64,000 nt of DNA, taken from assembly GCA_036397635.1 (NCBI GenBank), contig DASWIP010000128.1, forward strand, positions 1-64,000. Direction: 5' to 3'. Positions 42,022 through 51,639 of this stretch are shown piece by piece; position 1 is the first letter of the stretch; every line of letters begins with the position of its first letter. A program made the position numbers and the translations under genes. The notes under the pieces are model-generated. The model did not search any database and was not told the DNA's origin. It worked only from the letters and a program-made list of their open reading frames with translations. Source of the stretch: DASWIP01 sp036397635 (GTDB lineage Bacteria > Actinomycetota > AC-67).

Positions 42022-44226
42022 TTACCGCAGTGTTTCGGCGATCCCGAGTGGGAGATGCAGCGTTGCGCCCTCCGGCGACGCGCTCGCGCCGATCCATCCC
42101 TGGGGGCTCGCGATCGTGGCCGAGGCAGACGTGAGATCGCCGAGGTGCGGTTCCGCCTTGACCGTGGCGAAGCCCGGTGCGGCCGGCGCGATACCGAGCA
42201 CGTGAACGATCAAGTCGTACAGCGGCACCGCCGCCCAGGCGTGACAGAGGCTCGCGAGGCCCGGCCGGTTGTCCCAGTACTCGCCGAAGGTTCCCTGCTT
42301 CGCCGACGGTGCCCATCGCCGGATCAGGGCGAGCAGCTGCTCGTACCGTCCCGCGCGCGCGACCGCTTGATGCACGAAGTGGCTGAAGAATGGCTGCGCC
42401 TCGACGACGTGCTCGGTGTCGTCGAAGCCTTGCGGCGGCAGGTATTGGCTGTTCAGTCGCTGCTCGAACGGACCGGGATCGCCCGGCGTGCGGGTTCGTC
42501 GCACGCGGGCCGGATCGAGGATGTGGTCGAGCAGCGCATCCCACCTGTCGCGCGGCGCGGCGCCGCACAGGATCGCGAGCGCGTTGGTGTGCTGGCTCGC
42601 GCGCCCCCCGCCTGCGGTGTCGGTGTAGACGCCGCGCTCGGGATCCCAGAACGCATCGAAGGCCGCGCGCGTGGTGTCGGCGCGCGCGCGCAGCTGCTCG
42701 TCCCCGGTGATGTTCGCGATCGTGTCGAGCGCGAGCGCGTACAACCCATCGACCGGCGCGAACGTCGAGCCGCGCTCGAGCTGCGCCCAGTCGATGAACA
42801 CCCAGCCGGGCAGGTCGTGCAGCAGACCGTCGGCGGCGCGTCGCTGCTCGAACCAGTTCAGGCCCCGCGTCGCGGTGGGCAGCAGCTCGCCGAGCAGCTC
42901 GTCGTCACCGGTCCAGCGGTGCACGTGCGCCAGCGCCAGCACCCACAGCAGCGTGAAGTCGGGGATGGTCGTCGCGCGCAGGCCGAAGTCGCCGGCCGCG
43001 ACCATCGGCAGCAGCCCGTCGGGCCGCGCGCCGTTCGCGTGCAGCCGCAGCATCCACCGAACCAGCGAGGTGTCCGGGTTCACGAGCAGCGTCAGGATCG
43101 TGTGGCCGTAGGCGTCGCCGAGCCAGGCGCGCTGCTCGCGCCCCGGACAGTCGATGAACGCGTCGGTCGAGCAGACATCGAGCGTGCGCACGCCCGCCCG
43201 CCAGATCGCCTCCAGGTCCGGATCGCTGCACGAGAAGCTCGCGCCCGGGGGGCGCGGGAAGATGCGCTCGCGCGCGTACAGCGTCAGCCCGCGCGCCCTC
43301 CCCTCGAGCACGTCGGCCCCGACGTAACGCAACCCCACCGGCTCGAGTGACTCGATCGCCTCGCCGGGCACGCCGGCGGCGGTGTAGCGCAGCCGCCAGT
43401 CGCGCACATCCAGCACCGGGTGGCCCTGGTCGTCCAGCGCCTCGCCCGCACGCAGTTCGATCACGGTGCCGGGCTCGGCGTCGATCCGCAGGATCGGATG
43501 CGCGCACAGGATCTCGCCCGCGTCGAACAGCACGCCGTCGCTGCTCGCCAGGTCGACGACGCGCTCGGCGAGCGGCGGGATCGGCCGCGGCTGCAGCACC
43601 GGGTAGGGCTCGGTCGGCGCGCGCGCATCGCGGATCCCGGGGCCGCTCGGATCGACCACGCACGCGCGCGGCCAATCGGCGTCGTCGAAGCCGGGGGCCG
43701 GCCAGCCGTGCGAGATCGCGCGCCCGTCGACGTGCTCGTTGGGCGGCGGCCCTTCGTGCCGGCGGCGACGCTCGTACGGCGCCTCGCACGCGCGCCACCC
43801 GTCGTCCGACGCGATGAGCATGTCGCCGAGGTCGGCTTCCAGCAGGAACGAGCCGAAGCCGAGCGCGCCGACGGGCTGCGCGGGGATGCTCGCGTTCGTC
43901 GCGCCGCCGTAGTGGCGCACGATCGCCGCGAGCACATGCTCGCCCGCGTCCAGCTCGAGCGCGTACTCGTCGAAGGTCCACGCCCACGGCTGGGAGCGGA
44001 CCGGACCTCGACCCAGCTCGACGCCGTCGCACAACAGAACGTACCGCGAGTCGGCGGTGACGCGGCAGCGGCCGGCGCGCGCGCGATCCAGCGTGAAGGA
44101 GCGCCGCAGGTACGCGACGCCGTCGAGCGGACGCTCGGGCGGCTCGCCGCGCGTGTACGCGCTCTCGAGGTCGGCGCGCTCGAACCAGATCCAGTGCGCG
44201 CGCCAGCGCGGCGGCCAGGTCTTCAT
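42022..44226 (-). CDS. alpha-L-rhamnosidase-like glycoside hydrolase (GH78)
   Basis: The 734-aa protein has N-terminal beta domains (RYVLLCDGVELGRGPVRSQPWAWTFDEYAL) and an (alpha/alpha)6 catalytic barrel with the GH78 hallmark DAFIDCPGREQRAWLGDAYGHT, then LWVLALAHVHRWTGDDELL and GTFGEYWD; the C-terminus is the usual beta-sheet domain. GH78 enzymes remove terminal alpha-L-rhamnose from glycosides. There is no signal peptide, so it would act on imported oligosaccharides. It is the last gene of the minus-strand sugar cluster, 10 nt after the hydrolase gene. Confidence 0.85.
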   Translation of the reverse strand: MKTWPPRWRAHWIWFERADLESAYTRGEPPERPLDGVAYLRRSFTLDRARAGRCRVTADSRYVLLCDGVELGRGPVRSQPWAWTFDEYALELDAGEHVLAAIVRHYGGATNASIPAQPVGALGFGSFLLEADLGDMLIASDDGWRACEAPYERRRRHEGPPPNEHVDGRAISHGWPAPGFDDADWPRACVVDPSGPGIRDARAPTEPYPVLQPRPIPPLAERVVDLASSDGVLFDAGEILCAHPILRIDAEPGTVIELRAGEALDDQGHPVLDVRDWRLRYTAAGVPGEAIESLEPVGLRYVGADVLEGRARGLTLYARERIFPRPPGASFSCSDPDLEAIWRAGVRTLDVCSTDAFIDCPGREQRAWLGDAYGHTILTLLVNPDTSLVRWMLRLHANGARPDGLLPMVAAGDFGLRATTIPDFTLLWVLALAHVHRWTGDDELLGELLPTATRGLNWFEQRRAADGLLHDLPGWVFIDWAQLERGSTFAPVDGLYALALDTIANITGDEQLRARADTTRAAFDAFWDPERGVYTDTAGGGRASQHTNALAILCGAAPRDRWDALLDHILDPARVRRTRTPGDPGPFEQRLNSQYLPPQGFDDTEHVVEAQPFFSHFVHQAVARAGRYEQLLALIRRWAPSAKQGTFGEYWDNRPGLASLCHAWAAVPLYDLIVHVLGIAPAAPGFATVKAEPHLGDLTSASATIASPQGWIGASASPEGATLHLPLGIAETLR

Positions 44227-44236
44227 GCCCGGCTGC

Positions 44237-45043
44237 TCATGCGGGGACGGGGTCGCCGGCCAGAAATGCCGCCACCATCGCTTGGAACGCCTCCAAGTCG
44301 TCGAGCATCATCGCGAAGTCGTCGGACCAGATCCGCACGGTCGCGTTCGGCGCCAGCTCGGCGATGCGCCGTGACACCGCAGCCGGATGGTTGGGGTCGC
44401 GCTCGTGTCCGGCGACCAGCAGCGGCGTGGTCACCTGCCCCAGGCACGATGGGTCGGAGAGCGGCGGCTCGCCGGTCGCGTACGCGCGCAGCGCATGCGG
44501 CACGCCCTCGGGATTGATGCGGAGCAACTGCGCGCGGATGTGCTCGCGCCAGCGCGGCTCGCGCGCGATCAGCATCTGCACCTCGGGCAGTTCCAGCAGG
44601 CCGTCGGCGAGCTGCTCGAGCGGCTCGGTCTCGATGTGTTCGGCGTAGTGCAGCGTGCCCTCGATGTCGGGCGCCGGATCGTCGAGGCGCGATGTCATCA
44701 CCAGCACCGCGCGCTCGAAGCGCGCCGGGTCCGCGCACAGAATCCGCAGGATCGCGTTCGCGCCCATCGACACGCCGACCGCGTGCGTCGCGCGGGAGCG
44801 CGCGGCGACCGCGTCCAGATCCGCGGCGACCGCGGCGTGGTCGTACCCGGCCTCGGGCGGGGGCGAGTCGCTGCGGCCGTGGCCGCGCCAGTCGAACAGC
44901 ACGCGCGTGCCGGGCACTGCTGCTGCCAGCGCGCGCAGGTCCTCCGACGTCGAGGATAAGCCGTGCACGAACACGGTCACCGGTTCTCCTTCGCCGAGCA
45001 GCTCGACCCACAGCCGGCACGCGGGCCCGTCGACGAGCGGCAT
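44237..45043 (-). CDS. alpha/beta-fold hydrolase, catalytic His not evident
   Basis: The 268-aa protein has TVFVHGLSSTSED (oxyanion hole, about 24-36), FDWRGHGRSD and VGVSMGAN with nucleophile Ser92, and an Asp in AGHERDPNHP. In the C-terminal region where a GHxxMLExPEAF motif is expected the sequence reads SDDFAMMLDDLEAF, so the catalytic His appears replaced by Asp. It may be inactive, or it may use another base. The ATG at 45043 lies 2 nt after the stop of the SBP gene; an in-frame extension upstream would enter that gene. Confidence 0.78.
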   Translation of the reverse strand: MPLVDGPACRLWVELLGEGEPVTVFVHGLSSTSEDLRALAAAVPGTRVLFDWRGHGRSDSPPPEAGYDHAAVAADLDAVAARSRATHAVGVSMGANAILRILCADPARFERAVLVMTSRLDDPAPDIEGTLHYAEHIETEPLEQLADGLLELPEVQMLIAREPRWREHIRAQLLRINPEGVPHALRAYATGEPPLSDPSCLGQVTTPLLVAGHERDPNHPAAVSRRIAELAPNATVRIWSDDFAMMLDDLEAFQAMVAAFLAGDPVPA

Positions 45044-45045
45044 GG

Positions 45046-46692
45046 CTACTTGCAGTCGCCCTCGAACAGCGGCATGGGACCGCGCGGCCACTGGCCGATC
45101 CCCCAGCGGCGACCGTGCTCGACGTAGCAGTACGTGCCGCGGCGCTGGTTGGTCGTGTAGCTCGGACCGGTCGGGGAGTACCAGATCACCGCGGCGTCGT
45201 CGGCCCAGGAGTGGTCGCCGGGACCGAAGCCGCCGCCGACCTCGAACAGCGGCGCGCGCCCCGAGCCCTTCGCCGGGAACCGCGCCTTGAACATGCCCTG
45301 CTGGAACGTTTGTGGCGTCAGGTTCGGCCCGGCCATCTGGATACCGGACGCGAGCAGCAACAGCTCGTAGTAGCGCTCGTACGCGGCGCTCGCCCAGCCG
45401 TCGTCACCGGTCGAATAGTTCGGATCGGCCTCCTTGATCGCCTGGTACCAAGGCATGTCCTTCTGCGGCAGCCACTTGTTGTGGAACGTGATGCCGAACG
45501 CGTGCTCGGCATGCTCGGGGGGGAACTTCTGTCCGACGCCGTCGTAGTCCAGGTAGTGATAGCTCGATACCAGCCACTCGGGGAAGAACGCTTGCCGGGT
45601 CGCCTCCGGCATGAGCACGTTGATGTAGTGATCACCCTGGCACAAGCAGATCACGCTGGTGACGCGCTGTTCGACGAAGCGCAGGATCACCTGCGAAGCG
45701 TTGGAGATCTCGACCGTGGCGGCAGGCTCGATGCCGCAATCGTTGAGCAGGCGCGTGATCAACTCCACGTCCGGCGCGGACTGGTCGGCTGCGCGGTGGT
45801 AGGCGATGCCGAAGACGCGCTCGGCACGGCCGGAGATGCCGGTCCCCGCGTGCTCGGGCGCGCCTCCTGCGAGCGTCTTGCAGATCCACTCGCCGTAGTT
45901 GCGCATCATCGTGTCGAAAGCCGGCAGGTAGTTCCACTGGTACGGTGCGAAGCGCGTGTAGTGCGCCTCGGTTCGCTGCGAAGCGTGCGAGTCGATCCCG
46001 ATGATCTTGTGCTGGGCCAGCCGGTCGTAGTAGTGATGCTCGGCGCCCGCCTTGGGGATGTAGGCGAGGGATGCGAACGCCTTGATCTGGTCGTGCACGA
46101 AGTCGGCGTCGCCTCGCATCGCTTGCGGATCGACGGGACCGAACACGCCGCCCCTCGGCTCGTAGCGTTTCAGGACGAGCTTGCGTCCGTAGAACTGGTA
46201 CCGCAGGTTGAAGTAGTCGGCGAGGATCTCGGTGTCGCGAGGCTTCTCGAGCGTGAATGGCCATGCGATCGTCATCGAATCGGCCGTCACGCCCGGCGAG
46301 GTCGCGCCGCCGTTGTCGCTTTTGGGATCCCAGTAGTCAACGCACGGAGGCGACTGCGGATCCTCGGTCTGCCTCGGTGGGTCACCGAAGCAGCGCCGGT
46401 TCCGCGGCGCGGTGGTCAGGGTCGGCGTCGGGACGGCGCTGGGGCTGAGACTCGGCGCGAGACCGTCGGGCCCTTCGCCCTGGCCCGGCCCGTCGCCGGT
46501 GGTGCTGCCCTGATCGGGCGGCGCGTCGGTGATCTGCTCCTGCGCGGTCGGCGCGAACTCGGCGACCGTCGGCGGTGGCGCCTGCTCCGCGTTCAGCGCG
46601 AGCGACCCCACCAGCACCAGCGTCGCCGCGCTGATCGCGAGATAGGCGAAGCCGGGCGCGCGCGGCGCCTTCGTCAGAGGGGCAGCTCTCAT
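45046..46692 (-). CDS. orphan type I substrate-binding protein-like, membrane-anchored
   Basis: The 548-aa product has an N-terminal hydrophobic anchor (FAYLAISAATLVLVGSLAL), a Pro/Thr-rich tether (about 35-110) and a periplasmic-binding-protein-like body (DSMTIAWPFTLEKPRDTEILADYFNLRYQFYGRKLVLKRYEPRGG, GIAYHRAADQSAPDVELITRLL), with several Cys. It resembles the Liv-type binding proteins of branched-chain and aromatic-acid importers, but no permease or ATPase gene is adjacent. It could serve the SBP-less LivHM system at 52.5-57.8 kb or act as a sensor; both are inference. Confidence 0.72.
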   Translation of the reverse strand: MRAAPLTKAPRAPGFAYLAISAATLVLVGSLALNAEQAPPPTVAEFAPTAQEQITDAPPDQGSTTGDGPGQGEGPDGLAPSLSPSAVPTPTLTTAPRNRRCFGDPPRQTEDPQSPPCVDYWDPKSDNGGATSPGVTADSMTIAWPFTLEKPRDTEILADYFNLRYQFYGRKLVLKRYEPRGGVFGPVDPQAMRGDADFVHDQIKAFASLAYIPKAGAEHHYYDRLAQHKIIGIDSHASQRTEAHYTRFAPYQWNYLPAFDTMMRNYGEWICKTLAGGAPEHAGTGISGRAERVFGIAYHRAADQSAPDVELITRLLNDCGIEPAATVEISNASQVILRFVEQRVTSVICLCQGDHYINVLMPEATRQAFFPEWLVSSYHYLDYDGVGQKFPPEHAEHAFGITFHNKWLPQKDMPWYQAIKEADPNYSTGDDGWASAAYERYYELLLLASGIQMAGPNLTPQTFQQGMFKARFPAKGSGRAPLFEVGGGFGPGDHSWADDAAVIWYSPTGPSYTTNQRRGTYCYVEHGRRWGIGQWPRGPMPLFEGDCK

Positions 46693-46918
46693 ATCGGGTC
46701 ACGCATCCTATCGGACCCACTTCCGTAGTTCGTGGCCACCATGCTCGACCCTGCTTGGGAGCTCCTTGGACGTGCGCTCCCCTTGACGATCCGATCACGG
46801 CCGCGGTGGTCCCGCGATGATCGGTTTCTGAGCTGGATGTTCAGATCCTGATCATCGTGCTCAGAGATGTAACACCCTGGAACGGACCTGCCGGCCCGCG
46901 TGCCGGGACCCATCGGTC

Positions 46919-48688
46919 CTACGGGACGGCCGCCGGCGCGTGGGTCCGCACGAACGCTTTGATCGTCGCGCACTCGGTTCCTGCCGCGCGCGCGCCCGCC
47001 TCGATCACATACGGCCCTGCCGCGGCGGGCACGATGAACGTCTCGGCGTAGTGCACCTCGAACGGCTCGAAGGCATCGTCGGGGGAGCGCACGATCGCGT
47101 CCTCGCCTTCGACGAGGTTCAGCACCTCGACGCCCGACCGCGAAAGATGCGGAGCGACGCCGGTGAACCAGTGGCGCCGCGTCTCGATGAACTCGGCTTC
47201 GTGCAGTCCCGTGCGTTCTTCCCGCCAGCCGTCACCGGACGCCAGAGGCGTGATGCGGTTGACGAGCTGCTCGCGCGCGAACGACGTGTCCCGATGCCAT
47301 TGGATGACGCGTTCGCCGTGGTCGATATGGACGGGACGCGGCTCGCCGTCGAGGCCCGGCCGGTCCCAATCCCACAGCTTGAACGTGAAGATGTACGGGG
47401 TCGCCGAGATCTCGAGCACCATCGCGCGCCGCGACGAGTGGATCGTGCCGGCCGGGATCAGGAAGTGATCATGCTTGCGCGCGGGGAACAGGTTCACGTA
47501 GCGCTCGGCGTCGAACGGCTCGCCGCCTGCCTCAGCCTCGCGCAAAGCCCGGAGCATCTCGGCACGATCTACCCCTGAGCGCACGCCCAGGAACACGCCG
47601 CCTGAGGGCTCGGCGTCCAGCAGGTAGTAGGACTCGTCCTGCGTGTAATGCATGCCGAAGGTGTGCTGGATGTACTCGGTCAGCGGATGCACCTGCAGCG
47701 ACAGGCTGCCACCCTCGATCGTGTCGAGGAAGTCGAAGCGGATCGGGAACTCGTCGCCGAAGCGTCCGTACACCGCGTCGCCGAGCAGCGCGCGCGGCTC
47801 GGCGAACACCAGGTTCGCCGCCGGCATCTCGAAGCGCGCGCCGCCGAGGTCCAGCAGCAGCGAGTTCTCCTCGGGCACGCAATCGAAGCACCAGCCGTAG
47901 TTCGGCTCGTCGTCGGGCAGGTCGCAGACGGTCTTCATCCACTGGCCGCCCCACGGCGCCGGATCGAAGTACGGCACCACGCGGAACGGGCGCCCGGCGA
48001 TCGATGACAGCCCGCGCCGCATCACCTCGCCGTTGATCATGCGAGGCTGCTCGGGATCGGTCGTGTCCACCGTGAAGTCCAGCCGCGCGAGCAGCGCGCG
48101 CTTGTGCCGGTCGGCGACCCGCCAGTCCACGAAATACGCGCGCTTGTACTGCTGTTGCCACCGGACGCCCGCGTTGGCGGCCCCCAGGTTCGTGAACTCG
48201 CCTCGGCGCATCCGCAACTGCGACTCCCACCGGGGCATGTCCATCAACACGAGCAGCCCATCCGCGAGCAGCGACGCGCCGGGCCCGTGCACGACCACGC
48301 TGCCGGGCGCGGCGGCGACGCGCTCGCGAAGGCGTCCCAGCGCCGCCTGATCGTAGAAGTCCTCGATGGTCAGGCTGGTCAGATACCCGAACACCGGATC
48401 CTCGCCGAGGAAGGGAGCGACGATCCGGTCGATCTGGGCCGGTGCGAGCAGCGCTTCGGTCGCATCGACGGTCTCGTCGGGGTCGAGCGCGTGCAGCAAC
48501 GCCGCGATCTCCTTGTCGCGCACGCCCGGATAGGTCTCGATCACCGTGACGCGCGCGCCGGTCGCGCGCAGCGCGCGCCCGATCCGCTCCCAACCGGTAT
48601 GGCATGTCCCGGCGACCGGCACGGTGGGGAAGCGGTCGTAGTTCGGCGTGCGGGCACGGCGGTGCATCGGGACGGGCTGCTCGGTCAT
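46919..48688 (-). CDS. manA: class I mannose-6-phosphate isomerase with extra N-terminal domain
   Basis: The 589-aa protein has a cupin-type isomerase body in its second half: SLQVHPLTEYIQHTFGMHYTQDESYYLLDA and ARKHDHFLIPAGTIHSS supply the zinc ligands. The first about 200 residues hold a P-loop-kinase-like segment (SVVVHGPGASLLADGLLVLMD) without the Lys of a Walker A motif. Isomerases of this two-domain type interconvert mannose-6-phosphate and fructose-6-phosphate. The start has GGAGGG upstream and overlaps the ROK kinase stop by 4 nt, so the two act together on a phosphorylated hexose. Confidence 0.85.
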   Translation of the reverse strand: MTEQPVPMHRRARTPNYDRFPTVPVAGTCHTGWERIGRALRATGARVTVIETYPGVRDKEIAALLHALDPDETVDATEALLAPAQIDRIVAPFLGEDPVFGYLTSLTIEDFYDQAALGRLRERVAAAPGSVVVHGPGASLLADGLLVLMDMPRWESQLRMRRGEFTNLGAANAGVRWQQQYKRAYFVDWRVADRHKRALLARLDFTVDTTDPEQPRMINGEVMRRGLSSIAGRPFRVVPYFDPAPWGGQWMKTVCDLPDDEPNYGWCFDCVPEENSLLLDLGGARFEMPAANLVFAEPRALLGDAVYGRFGDEFPIRFDFLDTIEGGSLSLQVHPLTEYIQHTFGMHYTQDESYYLLDAEPSGGVFLGVRSGVDRAEMLRALREAEAGGEPFDAERYVNLFPARKHDHFLIPAGTIHSSRRAMVLEISATPYIFTFKLWDWDRPGLDGEPRPVHIDHGERVIQWHRDTSFAREQLVNRITPLASGDGWREERTGLHEAEFIETRRHWFTGVAPHLSRSGVEVLNLVEGEDAIVRSPDDAFEPFEVHYAETFIVPAAAGPYVIEAGARAAGTECATIKAFVRTHAPAAVP

Positions 48689-49551
48689 GGCGCCCTCCAC
48701 AGGTGCGCGATACCCGCAAGCGCCGCGGCGTCGCCGAGCTCGCCCGGCCGCACCGCGACTTCGAAGCCTTCGAACAGCCACGACCGGACGAGGGCCTCCA
48801 GCCCGTCGAAGATCGGCGCATCGGCGCCGGCTGGTCCACCACCGACCACGATCACCTCGGGTGCGTGCGCGTGCGCGAGCGCGATGAGCGCGCGCGCCAG
48901 GTCCAGGCGGTAGCGCGCGACGGCGGTCAACGCGGCCTGATCGCCGTCGTCGTGCGCGCGATAGAGGTCGGGGACGGTTGCGTACGCGCCGTCGGTGAGC
49001 TCGAGCAGGCGCGTCGCGCGGCACAGCGCCTCGATCGTGCCGCCGTGGCCGCTGGTGTCTCCGCCGCCCTCACCGATGGGGATGCCGCCGCCGAGCAGTC
49101 CGCCGCCGAGCTCGCCGGCGCCGAGCGGCCGTCCATCCTCGATCACGCCGACGCCGACGCCGGTGCCCAGCGTCACCACGACCGCGCGCTGCGCGCCGCG
49201 CCCCGCGCCGCGGACGGCCTCGCCGAGCGCGTAGGCGATCGCGTCGTTGACCACGACGGCGCGGGTGGCGAAGAGCTGCTCGAGCATGCCTGCAAGATCC
49301 ACGCCGACGATCCCGTCGAGCTTGCCGGGCAGCGCGCGCACCCGGCCCTCGGAGACGAGTCCCGGCACGCACAGCCCGGCGCCCTGCGCGCGTTCCCCGT
49401 CGAGCAGCTTCCCGCCGACCTCCGCCAGGAGTCCGGCCACCTCGCTCGCGGCCGGCGTCGGCACGACGATCAACTCGCCTGGGCGGCCGTCGTCGCCGAC
49501 CAGACCCGCCTTCAGGCGCGTGCCGCCCAGGTCGAACGCGAGGAAGCTCAT
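48685..49551 (-). CDS. ROK-family sugar kinase lacking the zinc Cys motif
   Basis: The 288-aa protein has the ROK phosphate-binding start FLAFDLGGTRLKAGL, VVNDAIAYALGE (catalytic Asp) and VVVTLGTGVGVGVI. The zinc-binding CxCGxxGC motif and the preceding His of GExGH are missing; the region reads GELGGGLLGGGIPIGEGGGDTSGHGGTIEALC. ROK members without zinc are known but this stretch is unusually Gly-rich. With the adjacent isomerase it probably phosphorylates mannose or another hexose. It overlaps both neighbours by 4 nt. Confidence 0.8.
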   Translation of the reverse strand: MSFLAFDLGGTRLKAGLVGDDGRPGELIVVPTPAASEVAGLLAEVGGKLLDGERAQGAGLCVPGLVSEGRVRALPGKLDGIVGVDLAGMLEQLFATRAVVVNDAIAYALGEAVRGAGRGAQRAVVVTLGTGVGVGVIEDGRPLGAGELGGGLLGGGIPIGEGGGDTSGHGGTIEALCRATRLLELTDGAYATVPDLYRAHDDGDQAALTAVARYRLDLARALIALAHAHAPEVIVVGGGPAGADAPIFDGLEALVRSWLFEGFEVAVRPGELGDAAALAGIAHLWRAP

Positions 49552-51623
49552 CCCACCTGCCGGATCCCCGTCCGATCGACGTCGTAGAGCTTCCCCTGGT
49601 ACTGCAGGTTGCGCAGGCGCGCGTCGGCATCGAAGGCGCCGAAGCGCGGGAACGCGTGGACGCCGTCGGCGAGCGTGGCGTGCACGCCGAACAGCGACTC
49701 GATGATCACCGAGCAGAACGCGCCGCCGCTCGAGCACGCCCAGTCGGTCGCCCACGGCAGCTCCGGCGGTGTCTTGCGCGCGCCGCCGGCTTCGGGATCG
49801 ATCACGGTGTCGGTGAAATGCGCCTGGCCGAACGGGCCCTGGTTCGCGCTGCGCGCGAGCCCCTTGAGCCACGCGAACGCCCACTGGTCCTTGCCTACGT
49901 TGTACAGCCCCTGTGCGGCGAGCGCCGGCCAGGCCGTGTATGCGCCGGTCCATTGGTGGTCGGGCCGGACGTTGAAGGTCGCGTCTGGGTCGCCGGTGGA
50001 CAGCGCGCTCATCCAGGTCGGCGTCTGCAGCTCGCGCACGAAGAACGACGCCATCTCCTCCCACTGCTCGAGCGAGAGCATGTCGGGCATGGTCGTGAGC
50101 ACGGTGAAGAAGTCGTAGCAGTGCCGCACCGGCACCAGTCGCCCGTCGGGGAAGCGCGCGTTGAAGTAGCCCTTCCCCGGCTCGTAAAGCTTGAGCACCT
50201 CGGTCGCGAGATCCTTGGCTTGCACCTGCAACATCGCGCCGCCGTCGAAGTCGCCGCAGATCGCGGCCAGGTCGCCGGCGAACCGCAGGTTGAACACGTT
50301 GGCCGCGTTCATGCCGGCGATCTCGTGGATGTAGGTGCTCACGCACTCGAGCAGGTTGTCGATCCCGCCGTAGTCGGCCAGGCCGTGCGGCGTGCGGAAC
50401 CGCTCCCACGTCGAGGCGTAATCCCTCAGGTGCGCGACGACGGGCTGCGTGGCGCCATCCGGCGTGGTCACCTGTTCGGCCAGCCAGTCGTGGTCGCCGC
50501 TGAAGCGCAGGTAGTCGCGCGCCATCTTCAGCATCGCGTAGTCGTTGACCGAGTACCACTGGCCGACGCCGGCGCCGGTGAGCCATTCGGTGCCCATGCA
50601 GGTGTGGACGTCCTTGCCCATCCACCACTGCAGGTGCGTGCGCATCACCGCCGGGTCGAGCAGCGCGTGCACCAGCGACGACAAGCTGTAGTCCCACAGG
50701 AACGTCAGGGATTGCCAGTAGCGCGGCATCAGCGTGTCGTAGGTGCGGCCGATCACCGAGTGGGGCGTGTCGCGCTTGAAGTACGCGACGCCGAGCGCGC
50801 CGGTGAGATACAGCCTGCGGATCTCGTCATCGTCGGTCTCCAGCACCGGCAGCGACCCGCCGTAACGGTCGTTGCCCGGGGTGAACATCGCTTCCAGCTC
50901 GGCGTTCCAGTCCTCGCGCACCGCGGCGACCTCGGCGTCGGCGGCCGGCACCAGGCGGTCGAAGGTCGCCAGGGCCTCGGCGGCCGTCTCGCCGATCGCA
51001 TCGACGAAGACCAGCTTGAACCGCTCGCCGGGCCGGAGGCGCTGCTCGAACGACATCGCCTCGATCTCGACGCGATCGGGGCGGGGGAAGGTGCCCTGCA
51101 CGCTGACGGCGCTGGAGTTGTTCGCCGTCAGCACGACCGCCTTCCGGTCGCGGTCGACCTCGGCCGAGAAGTCGAACTCGTCGTCGTCCAGCGTGGGCTC
51201 GTCCCACACCTTGACCGCTTTGACCGGCCCGCCGCGGATCGCCAGGCGCAACTGGAGCGTCCGGTCGATACCGGCGAGGTTCTCGACCTGCAACACGACG
51301 ACCGCCGCCATCGCGCGGTGCGCCAGCACGGTCGTGGAGCGGAAGCGGTAGTGATCCCACTCGGCCTCGCGCACGATCCGATCCGGCCACCACGTGAACG
51401 TGACCGGCGCGCCGGTCGACGGAAAATAGCGGTCGTTGACGAACAAGCCCGCGGTGGTGGTGTCGCCGATCGAGAACGGCGGGAAGCTCAGCCCTCTGAT
51501 CGCGGTCACGCCCAGGTCCACCTGCACGCAGCCGAGGAAGTTGGTCAGGCCGGGCGGATTGAACAGATCGCCGAAGCGATGGACCATCGGTGCGCTGCGT
51601 AGGTCTTCGACGGTGGGGATCAC
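49548..51623 (-). CDS. (alpha/alpha)6-barrel glycosidase-like protein
   Basis: The 691-aa protein begins at a GTG preceded by CGGAGGAAC. The N-terminal third is a beta-rich supersandwich (FPPFSIGDTTTAGLFVNDRYFP, VENLAGIDRTLQLRLAI) and the rest a six-hairpin barrel (SLTFLWDYSLSSLVHALLDPAVMRTHLQWWMGKDVHTCMGTEWLTGAGVGQWYSVNDYAMLKMARDYLRFSGD). This layout occurs in GH63/GH116/GH94-type enzymes; the exact family was not identified and no nucleophile is assigned. No signal peptide is seen, so it is intracellular. It directly follows the GntR regulator and overlaps the kinase gene. Confidence 0.75.
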   Translation of the reverse strand: MIPTVEDLRSAPMVHRFGDLFNPPGLTNFLGCVQVDLGVTAIRGLSFPPFSIGDTTTAGLFVNDRYFPSTGAPVTFTWWPDRIVREAEWDHYRFRSTTVLAHRAMAAVVVLQVENLAGIDRTLQLRLAIRGGPVKAVKVWDEPTLDDDEFDFSAEVDRDRKAVVLTANNSSAVSVQGTFPRPDRVEIEAMSFEQRLRPGERFKLVFVDAIGETAAEALATFDRLVPAADAEVAAVREDWNAELEAMFTPGNDRYGGSLPVLETDDDEIRRLYLTGALGVAYFKRDTPHSVIGRTYDTLMPRYWQSLTFLWDYSLSSLVHALLDPAVMRTHLQWWMGKDVHTCMGTEWLTGAGVGQWYSVNDYAMLKMARDYLRFSGDHDWLAEQVTTPDGATQPVVAHLRDYASTWERFRTPHGLADYGGIDNLLECVSTYIHEIAGMNAANVFNLRFAGDLAAICGDFDGGAMLQVQAKDLATEVLKLYEPGKGYFNARFPDGRLVPVRHCYDFFTVLTTMPDMLSLEQWEEMASFFVRELQTPTWMSALSTGDPDATFNVRPDHQWTGAYTAWPALAAQGLYNVGKDQWAFAWLKGLARSANQGPFGQAHFTDTVIDPEAGGARKTPPELPWATDWACSSGGAFCSVIIESLFGVHATLADGVHAFPRFGAFDADARLRNLQYQGKLYDVDRTGIRQVG

Positions 51624-51639
51624 TTTGTTCCTCCGATGG

